DNA of 64,000 bases from Novosphingobium panipatense (lineage in GTDB: Bacteria; Pseudomonadota; Alphaproteobacteria; Sphingomonadales; Sphingomonadaceae), in NCBI RefSeq assembly GCF_002149965.1, contig NZ_MSQB01000001.1, positions 124,001 to 188,000 of the forward strand, read 5' to 3'. The notes beneath the pieces were generated by a model. It had not been told where the DNA came from. It did not search any database and saw only the letters and a list, made by a program, of their open reading frames with translations. Within the stretch, counting starts at the first letter, position 1; each line of letters opens with the position of its first letter. Position numbers and translations under genes: made by a program. Positions 53,198 through 59,962 of the stretch are shown here, piece by piece.

Positions 53198-55129
53198 ATG
53201 GATTTCTCCCGCCGCCGTTTCCTCTCCGCTTCCGCCGTCGCGGCGACTGCGCTCGGCGCCGACGCCGCGCAGGCCGCGCGCCGCGCCGCCGGTGAGGCCG
53301 CCGCGCCCCAGCCTTCGGGCGCCGTCCCTTCGGCGCGGCAGTGGAACTGGCACGCTCACGAAATGTACGCCTTCGTGCATTTCGCCATGAACACTTTCAC
53401 CGACAAGGAATGGGGCTACGGCGACGAGGACCCGAAGTGGTTCAACCCGACCGATTTCGATGCCGACCAGATCGTCGCGGCGGCGAAAGTGGCGGGGATG
53501 CGCGGCGTCATCCTGACCGCCAAGCACCACGACGGCTTCTGCCTCTGGCAGACCCAGCTGACCGAGCACTCGATCCGCAACAGCCCCTACAAGCAGGGCA
53601 AGGGCGATATCGTCGCTGAAATGTCGGAAGCCTGCCGCAAGGCCGACATGCTGTTCGGTCTCTACCTCTCGCCGTGGGATCGCAATCACGCCGAATACGG
53701 CCGCCCGGCCTATATCGACTATTACCGCAAGCAGCTCACCGAACTCTGCACGCGCTACGGCAAGCTGTTCGAGGTCTGGTTCGACGGCGCCAACGGCGGC
53801 GACGGCTATTACGGCGGCGCCCGCGAGGCGCGCAAGATCGACGCGCCGAAGTATTACAACTGGCCCTCGATCGTGAAGCTGGTCCACGAACTCCAGCCCG
53901 ACGCCTGCACCTTCGACCCGCTCGGCGCCGACGTGCGCTGGGTCGGCAATGAGGACGGCGTGGCGGGCGATCCCTGCTGGCCGACGATGCCGAACGTCCC
54001 CTACGAGCAGGACGTGGGCAACGCGGGCCTGCGCGGCGGTGAGATCTGGTGGCCGGCGGAAACCGACGTTTCGATCCGGCCCGGCTGGTTCTACCACGCG
54101 GACGAGGACTCCAAGGTCAAGAGCCCGGCGCGCCTGATCCGCCTCTATGACGAATCCGTGGGCCGTGGCACCAACCTCAACCTGAACCTCCCGCCCGACC
54201 GCCGGGGCCGGATCGCCGATCAGGACGTAAAGATCCTGAAGTCGTTCGGCGATGCGATCCGCGCGACTTTCGCGAAGGACCTTGCACAAGGCAGCGTCGC
54301 CCATGCCAGCGCCTCGCGCGGGGGGCGCTTCGCGCCGACCCATGTGCTGGACGGACAGCGCGAGACCTACTGGTCCACGCCTGACGCCGTGCTTACGCCG
54401 ACGCTGACGCTCGACCTCGCACCGGGCACGCGCTTCGATGTCGTGCGCCTGCGCGAATATCTGCCACTCGGCGTGCGCGTGACCCGTTTCGCGGTGGAGG
54501 CGGAGATCGACGGGCAGTGGCAGCGGCTGGCCGAAAAGGAATGCATCGGCGCCCAGCGCATCATCCGCCTGCCGGGGCAGATCGCACCGCGCCGGGTGCG
54601 GCTGGTGGTTCTGGAGGGCAGCGAGGCCCCGGCAATCTCCGAGTTTGCGCTCTTCGCGGCGGTGGCGCCGGTGGACGTGCCGCCGATCGTTTCGACCGAT
54701 CCCACGGTGCTGGACACGGCGAAATGGTCGATCGTCACGGCCAGCGCGCCCTCGGCGGAACGCCTGCTCGACAACGACGCGGCGACGATCTGGAAGCAGC
54801 CCGCGCCGCAGCCCGGTAAGCCTGCCAGCGTGACGGTGGATCTGGGCGGCGGCGTTGCCCTTGCCGGTTTCACGCTCACGCCGTCGCGCCAGGTCATGGC
54901 CGATGCCGCGCCGCCCAAGGGCTATCTCGCCGAAACCAGTCTGGACGGTAAGACCTGGACGCGCAGCGGCGCGGGAGAGTTCGGCAATATCGCCTATGCG
55001 CTCGCCACCCAGCGGATCACGTTTGCCAAGGCGGCAACCGCTCGCTTCCTGCGTCTCACTTTTGCGGAAACGGCTTTGCCTGCCGGGAACCTTGCGGTCG
55101 CCGGAATCGGGGGCTTCGTGGCGAGATAA
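53198..55129 (+). CDS. GH29 family alpha-L-fucosidase with two discoidin-like modules, exported
   Basis: A 643-residue protein with Tat signal MDFSRRRFLSASAVAA. The GH29 barrel includes AFVHFAMNTFTDKEWGYG, LTAKHHDGFCLW and nucleophile Asp196 in EVWFDGANGG. Two F5/8-type (discoidin, CBM32-like) modules follow at ~368-480 and ~515-640. The layout matches GH29 subfamily-B-like enzymes active on branched alpha-1,3/1,4-fucose. It would remove core or antennal fucose from N-glycans, which otherwise blocks glycosylasparaginase (known property). AAGGA precedes the ATG. Last gene of the operon, followed by a strong terminator. Confidence 0.92.
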   Translation: MDFSRRRFLSASAVAATALGADAAQAARRAAGEAAAPQPSGAVPSARQWNWHAHEMYAFVHFAMNTFTDKEWGYGDEDPKWFNPTDFDADQIVAAAKVAGMRGVILTAKHHDGFCLWQTQLTEHSIRNSPYKQGKGDIVAEMSEACRKADMLFGLYLSPWDRNHAEYGRPAYIDYYRKQLTELCTRYGKLFEVWFDGANGGDGYYGGAREARKIDAPKYYNWPSIVKLVHELQPDACTFDPLGADVRWVGNEDGVAGDPCWPTMPNVPYEQDVGNAGLRGGEIWWPAETDVSIRPGWFYHADEDSKVKSPARLIRLYDESVGRGTNLNLNLPPDRRGRIADQDVKILKSFGDAIRATFAKDLAQGSVAHASASRGGRFAPTHVLDGQRETYWSTPDAVLTPTLTLDLAPGTRFDVVRLREYLPLGVRVTRFAVEAEIDGQWQRLAEKECIGAQRIIRLPGQIAPRRVRLVVLEGSEAPAISEFALFAAVAPVDVPPIVSTDPTVLDTAKWSIVTASAPSAERLLDNDAATIWKQPAPQPGKPASVTVDLGGGVALAGFTLTPSRQVMADAAPPKGYLAETSLDGKTWTRSGAGEFGNIAYALATQRITFAKAATARFLRLTFAETALPAGNLAVAGIGGFVAR

Positions 55130-55132
55130 AGG

Positions 55133-55163
55133 AAAGGCCGGAGGCTAGGAGCCTCCGGCCTTT
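55133..55163. terminator. Bidirectional intrinsic terminator
   Basis: Perfect 14-bp stem AAAGGCCGGAGGCT / AGCCTCCGGCCTTT with a 3-nt loop, flanked by A and T runs. It sits between the convergent GH29 and TonB receptor genes and can serve both. A second smaller hairpin (CCGGCGGC / GCCGCCGG, 55173-55193) lies beside it. Confidence 0.85.
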
Positions 55164-55199
55164 CGAATAATACCGGCGGCGCAAGGCCGCCGGGAAGGG

Positions 55200-57425
55200 T
55201 CAGAACCGGAAGCCGACGCCCGCGCCGATCACGCGCGGGTCGTTCACGAAGGCCGTCAGGTTGTTGAAGTCGATCGCGCCGATCACGTTCGATTCGTTGG
55301 TGATGTTGCGGCCGAACACGAAGACGTCCACCGCGTCGGAAGGCGAGCGCCAGCCCGCGCGCACGCCGCCTTCGAAATTGGTGCCGACGTGGAATTCGGT
55401 CGCATCGTAAAGGAACAGGTTGAAGTCCTTCTGCGCGACCCAGTCGGTCTGGGCATAGAGCTTGCTGCCACTCGCCAGCTCGTAAGTATACGAGGCGTTG
55501 AAGTTGAACAGCCAGCGCGGTGCCTGCGGGAAGGGGTTGCCGTTGATCGCAGCGCGGCGGGTGGTGCCAACGTTCACGATCGGATCGCGCACGGTGCAGG
55601 CAGCGCCGCAGAACGCGACGAGCAGGTCGGGATCGTCGATCTTGGTGAAGTTGTATGAGACGCCGCCGTTGAACTGGAGGCCGCGAACCGGGTTGGCGGT
55701 GGCCTCGAACTCGACTCCGCGACCCTTGCCGCGCCGGGCGTTGATCAGCTGGTTGAAGTTGCCCTGGCCGCCGATGGCGGTGAACTGCGGGTCCTTGATG
55801 TCGTAGATGTAGCCGGTCAGATCCACGCGGAAGCGGTTGTCCGGCGTGGCGGCCTTGATGCCTGCCTCATAGGAGGTGATCGTCTCGGAATCCGCCGTGG
55901 TCAGGATGTTCGAAGTGGCGATACGGCCCTGGATCGAGGGACCGCGATAGCCGTGGGCGATGCGGCCGAACAGGCTGACCTGCGGGCTGACTTTATAGAG
56001 CGCGCTGACGTCCCAGCTCGGCTGCTTGTCACCCACATGGCGCGAATCCGCGAAGGGCGCGCCCAGCGTGCGGGCGGCGTCGAGGTCGCGCTGGTCGCGG
56101 GTCCAGCGGGCACCGCCGGTCAGGCGCAGGCTATCGGTCACGTCGTAGTGGACCTGGCCGAAGACCGACCAGCTGTCGCTCTTCTGGCGCAGTTCGGAGA
56201 TCACGGTGGGGGCGATGCCGCCGGTGCCATTCCACGAGGCCGAGATCAGTTCGAACTTCTCGCGCCAGTAGAACGCGCCGACCTGCCAGCCGAAGCGGGT
56301 ATCGCCGTTGCTGGCGAGGCGGACTTCGTAAGTCTGCTGGTCGAGGTCGCTCGAAAGCGTGCCGGTTTCTGAATTGAACGGGATCGTGCCGCTACCCGCG
56401 GTGGTGCCCAGCACGCCGCCGTCGATGTCGCCGCGGCCCGAGCTGCTGCCCTGATAGGCCGAGACGATGGCGGTAAGAGTGGCGCCGCCGAGGTCGTAGT
56501 CGATATGCAGCGCTTCGGAAGTCGTGTCCTGCGCCTGCGGGTTGTTGCGGCCGCCGTCGTAGTAGACGGTGTCACGGTCGTAGCGGTCGTTGAGCTTGTT
56601 CGAGCCGGTCGTCAGCACATTGGCGCGGTTGAGCGTGCCGGTGCCGCGATAGGAACGGGCCTGAAGGGTCAGCAGTACCGAGAGCCGATCGTCGGGCTTC
56701 CACAGGGCGTGGATGCGCCCGGCGATATCGTCGAAGCCGCCAAGGTCCTTGCCGCGCTTGGTGAACGAGGCGTCATAGGCGTTGTTTACCCAGTCCTCGC
56801 GGTGGTTGGCGAGGCCCGCGACGCGAAGCGACAGCGTGTTGGAAACCGGGATGGTCGCGCCTACTTCGGCACGGATCGTGCCGAGTTCGCCGACGGTGAA
56901 CTGCGCCTGACCCTCGGCGTGGTCGCCGGGGCGGCGGGTGTCCATCTTGACGACGCCGGCCGGGGTATTGCGGCCGAACAGGGTGCCCTGCGGGCCCTTG
57001 AGCACTTCGACGCTATCGAGATCGAAGAGCGGGAAGCCCTTGAGGTAGACGTTCTCCAGCACCACGTCGTCGAGCACGACGGAAACGGGCTGCGAAGCGT
57101 TGAAGTCGAAGTCCACGTTGCCGAGGCCGCGAATGTAGAGGCGCGGGGCATAGCGGCCGTTCGAGCTTTCGACGTAGAGGCTGGGGGTGCGACCGGCCAG
57201 CGAGAGAATGTCCGCGCCGCCTTCGGAGATGGCGGCGATCTTGTCCCCGCTGAGCACCGAAACGGCGATCGGCACGTCGCGGATGTTCTCGGGACGGCGC
57301 TGGGCGGTGACGACGATGTCGGCAGAGGCATCCAGTGTATCGGCGGGAGCTTCCTGGGCCAGGGCCGGTGCGGCACCGGCAAGAAGCGCCGGCACGCTGG
57401 CCAGCCAGTAAGTCTTCATCTTCAT
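55200..57425 (-). CDS. TonB-dependent outer membrane receptor, 741 residues
   Basis: ATG 57425 (MKMKTYWLASVPALLAG signal) with AAGGGG upstream; the frame 30 nt longer is unsupported. TonB-box region DIVVTAQRRPENIRD and the plug (VLKGPQGTLFGRNTPAGVV) are those of the FyuA/PupA-like, siderophore-type receptor group of sphingomonads, which also take aromatic or polycyclic ligands. The barrel ends in Phe (AGVGFRF). It differs from the SRI-RPN and KFPDRN receptors elsewhere in the window. Despite lying beside the glycosidase operon, its ligand cannot be assumed to be a glycan. Confidence 0.92.
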   Translation of the reverse strand: MKMKTYWLASVPALLAGAAPALAQEAPADTLDASADIVVTAQRRPENIRDVPIAVSVLSGDKIAAISEGGADILSLAGRTPSLYVESSNGRYAPRLYIRGLGNVDFDFNASQPVSVVLDDVVLENVYLKGFPLFDLDSVEVLKGPQGTLFGRNTPAGVVKMDTRRPGDHAEGQAQFTVGELGTIRAEVGATIPVSNTLSLRVAGLANHREDWVNNAYDASFTKRGKDLGGFDDIAGRIHALWKPDDRLSVLLTLQARSYRGTGTLNRANVLTTGSNKLNDRYDRDTVYYDGGRNNPQAQDTTSEALHIDYDLGGATLTAIVSAYQGSSSGRGDIDGGVLGTTAGSGTIPFNSETGTLSSDLDQQTYEVRLASNGDTRFGWQVGAFYWREKFELISASWNGTGGIAPTVISELRQKSDSWSVFGQVHYDVTDSLRLTGGARWTRDQRDLDAARTLGAPFADSRHVGDKQPSWDVSALYKVSPQVSLFGRIAHGYRGPSIQGRIATSNILTTADSETITSYEAGIKAATPDNRFRVDLTGYIYDIKDPQFTAIGGQGNFNQLINARRGKGRGVEFEATANPVRGLQFNGGVSYNFTKIDDPDLLVAFCGAACTVRDPIVNVGTTRRAAINGNPFPQAPRWLFNFNASYTYELASGSKLYAQTDWVAQKDFNLFLYDATEFHVGTNFEGGVRAGWRSPSDAVDVFVFGRNITNESNVIGAIDFNNLTAFVNDPRVIGAGVGFRF

Positions 57426-57617
57426 CGTTGCACCCCTTGCGCGTGACCGGTGCATGCAATGCCGCCTCGCGCTTGTCGCTGGCGAGGCTGGCGGGATTGG
57501 CGCAGCACCGGTGTTCCTTTACGAATGCGGCGGCCCTTAGCGGCGGTTTGTGACATTTCCGATAAATTTCTTTCGCCGCTCCACAAGAAATCGTAATCCG
57601 GCCATGTGCTTACTGAA

Positions 57618-58613
57618 ATGATGACATTTTTGCGACAGTCTGGCCCGCTGAGCGCCGTCCTGGCCGCAACAATTCTCGCCGCGCCTCTGTCGGCGGCTGC
57701 CAAGGATCCCGCTTTCGATATCGTGCCATTGGGCGTGGAGGGCGGCGTGGTAGAGGGATCGACCTCGGCCTGGTTCATCGCGGCGCATGGGCGGGAGCAG
57801 GGATTGGCCTGCGATGCCGGAACGCTGGTGCCTGGCATCAGGGCGGCCATCGCCAAGGGCGGGTTTCCGGCGGGGACGCAGGCAAGCGACGTGCTGCATC
57901 GGCGCATCGGCGCCTATCTGATCACCCATCCTCATCTGGACCATGTCGCCGGACTGGTCATGGTCTCGCCTGATGACAGTGCCAAGCCGATCTTCGCGCT
58001 ACCGGAAGTGAATGCGGCGCTGGCGGCGGACTATTTCAACTGGAGCGCCTGGCCCAATATGGGCGATCGCGGAAAACCGCCGCTGCTGGCGCGCTATCGC
58101 TATCAGGATCTGACAGCAGGGAGCGATCCGGTGCCGGTCGGGGAAACCGGGCTGACGGTCACCGCCCTTCCGCTTTCGCACAGCGGCGCCCTGTCCACGG
58201 CATTCCTGATCCGTGCGGGCAAGGAAGCCGTGCTCTGCATGGGCGATACCGGGCCGGACGCGGTGGAGCGATCGACGCGCCTCGAAGTGCTCTGGCAGGC
58301 CGTGGCGCCGCTGGTAAGCGCCGGGCACTTGCGCGCCATCATCATCGAGACATCCTACCCCGATCCGCGCAAGGATGCGGAACTCTTCGGGCATCTGACA
58401 CCCGCCTGGCTGCACCGTGAACTGTCCCGGCTGACCGGACTGGCGGGCGGCGGCGAGAAGGTGAAAGGCCTTCCCGTGGTGATCGGCCACATCAAGCCGG
58501 CGATCGATGGCAAGGCGGAAACGGTCGGGACGATCACCCGGCAACTTGCCGAAGGAAATGGCCCGCCGGTCCGCTATGTCATCGCCGAACAGGGTGTCGG
58601 ATTGAAGTTCTAG
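57618..58613 (+). CDS. Class II 3',5'-cyclic-nucleotide phosphodiesterase, exported (MBL fold)
   Basis: About 331 residues with a signal-like leader (GPLSAVLAATILAAPLSAAA). The metallo-beta-lactamase motif THPHLDHVAG, later GDTGPDAVER and IETSYPDP...LFGHLTP match PDEase class II (CpdP, yeast PDE1), which hydrolyses cAMP in the periplasm. The start is uncertain: ATG 57618 or 57621, or GTG 57606, and none has a clear ribosome site. It diverges from the TonB gene and its stop overlaps the convergent cupin gene by 4 nt. Export of such an enzyme suggests scavenging of extracellular cyclic nucleotides. Confidence 0.82.
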   Translation: MMTFLRQSGPLSAVLAATILAAPLSAAAKDPAFDIVPLGVEGGVVEGSTSAWFIAAHGREQGLACDAGTLVPGIRAAIAKGGFPAGTQASDVLHRRIGAYLITHPHLDHVAGLVMVSPDDSAKPIFALPEVNAALAADYFNWSAWPNMGDRGKPPLLARYRYQDLTAGSDPVPVGETGLTVTALPLSHSGALSTAFLIRAGKEAVLCMGDTGPDAVERSTRLEVLWQAVAPLVSAGHLRAIIIETSYPDPRKDAELFGHLTPAWLHRELSRLTGLAGGGEKVKGLPVVIGHIKPAIDGKAETVGTITRQLAEGNGPPVRYVIAEQGVGLKF

Positions 58614-58969
58614 TCGGTCTCCGCCTCACCGAGGTGAATGGCCAGCCAGACCGTGGGATCGGCGGTATAAGTCACGCGGTGCGCGGTGCCTGCCGGAATC
58701 AATAGCGCCTCGCCTGTCGCAAGACGACGCCTGCCTTCGCCGTCGATCTCCAGTTCCGCTTCGCCGGACACGACCAGAACCCATTCGTCCCAGCCCTGAA
58801 CATAGGGCTCGTCCGGCGGCGTGGTGTGGCCGTGGGACTCGATCCGCTCGATGCGAATGCCGGGGCGCAGCAGGAGGTCGTCGAAACGCTCCGGCTCCTG
58901 CGCGCCGGACCTCATGGCGAGAAGGTTCACGACTTCCACGGGTGGATGGGAACCGGCAGCCCCGCTCAT
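58610..58969 (-). CDS. Small single-domain cupin
   Basis: A 119-residue beta-barrel protein. The core GWDEWVLVVSGEAELEIDGEG, then TGEALLIPAGTAHRVTYT, are cupin motifs 1 and 2; the conserved GTAHRV histidine supports metal binding. No signal peptide. The start codon overlaps the end of the FCD regulator gene by 4 nt, so the two are cotranscribed. Possible roles are sugar binding or an uronate/pectin-type isomerisation; sequence alone does not decide. Confidence 0.82.
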   Translation of the reverse strand: MSGAAGSHPPVEVVNLLAMRSGAQEPERFDDLLLRPGIRIERIESHGHTTPPDEPYVQGWDEWVLVVSGEAELEIDGEGRRRLATGEALLIPAGTAHRVTYTADPTVWLAIHLGEAETD

Positions 58970-59706
58970 CCGATCTTGGCGCTCATCAGGAAACGCTCGC
59001 GGCTTTCCCGCGCCTTGCGCTTAAGTTCGGAAATGGCCTGTTCCTCGGTGGCATCGAGCATCGATCCCAGCAGGCGGTTGAAGTGCCGCCGCATCGCCAG
59101 CCGCGCCGCCTGGGGATCGCGGCCGCGCAGGGCCTCGACGATCGAGGCATGCTCGTCCTGCCGGGTCATGCCGTCATGGTGGCAGACGCTTTCGTGGGTG
59201 TGGCGGATTTCCGGCAATTCCGTGCGCAGGCGCCAGAGCGTGCGGATGACATGCGTGATCGCCGCATTGCCCGATCCCGATGCGATCAGCATATGGAACT
59301 CGCGGTCGATCTCGGTCGACTTCTCGTCATCCTCTTCCGTCGCCATGGCCGCCAGAAGTTCGTCGAGCCGGTCCAGCGCTTCGTCCGAGATGACCGGAGC
59401 GGCCAGCGCGGCAGCTTCGGATTCGAACAGAGAACGCGCCTCGGTCAGTTCGAGAGCGCTCACCTTGGGCAGGGCATCGTCGCCGCGCGCGCCGCGATCG
59501 GCCACATAGACGCCGGAGCCGGTCTTGATCTTGATGACGCCGACCGCCTGAAGGGCGATTTCCGCCTCACGGATCGTCACGCGGCTGACGTTGAAGCGCT
59601 CGGCCAGTTCGCGTTCGCCGGGAAGGCGCGTTCCGGGCGGAAACACGCCTTCGTCTATCAGGGCGACGATCTGGTCTGCGATGCCCTGGAACAACCTGTC
59701 AGCCAT
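58966..59706 (-). CDS. GntR family regulator with FCD domain (UxuR/FadR-like)
   Basis: A 246-residue protein. The winged helix at 5-75 has LPGERELAERFNVSRVTIREAEIAL and VGVIKIKTGSGVYVA; the all-helical FCD ligand domain at ~90-235 has metal-site histidines (DREFHMLIAS, DEHASIVEAL and MRRHFNRLL). FCD regulators usually sense carboxylic acids or sugar acids such as uronates. It is followed by a cupin and preceded by a TonB receptor on the same strand, with an acetylesterase further on, which suits control of a pectin-type locus. Candidate sites near 62894-62940. Confidence 0.88.
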   Translation of the reverse strand: MADRLFQGIADQIVALIDEGVFPPGTRLPGERELAERFNVSRVTIREAEIALQAVGVIKIKTGSGVYVADRGARGDDALPKVSALELTEARSLFESEAAALAAPVISDEALDRLDELLAAMATEEDDEKSTEIDREFHMLIASGSGNAAITHVIRTLWRLRTELPEIRHTHESVCHHDGMTRQDEHASIVEALRGRDPQAARLAMRRHFNRLLGSMLDATEEQAISELKRKARESRERFLMSAKIG

Positions 59707-59803
59707 GACGATTCTTCTTTCCTGCTGTCATGTCCGCCTCATAGCTTCCATGCCAAAACGAAGCAATTGCCTGACCAATTTCGCGACCGGCGAGACTGTC
59801 TGA

Positions 59804-59944
59804 AAATCCGCCGCAGGCGGATTTAGCGGCACCGGCCCCCAAGTTTTTCAGGCGCCCCCACCCTACCACCCAACGGTATTATTCTGCGGGTGGTAGGGTG
59901 GGGGCGTGGGCCGGTGCCGGATAAAATGCCCTTTTGGGCATTTT
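59804..59944. repeat. Compound palindromic element between the FCD regulator and TonB genes
   Basis: Three nested or adjacent perfect palindromes. Hairpin AAATCCGCC / GGCGGATTT (59804-59824). Outer stem GGCACCGGCCC / GGGCCGGTGCC (59828-59838 and 59908-59918) enclosing a 19-bp stem (59853-59871 pairing with 59888-59906). Hairpin AAAATGCCC / GGGCATTTT (59923-59944). The last lies just after the TonB stop and can terminate its minus-strand transcript. The whole is too symmetrical for chance and looks like an interspersed repeat with terminator function. Confidence 0.75.
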
Positions 59945-59962
59945 CAAAACGCCGGGTCGATT

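Noticed and set aside
57422..57944. Minus-strand frames overlapping the TonB/phosphodiesterase gap
   Set aside because: They overlap the start of the phosphodiesterase gene and the TonB leader, with no motifs or ribosome sites.
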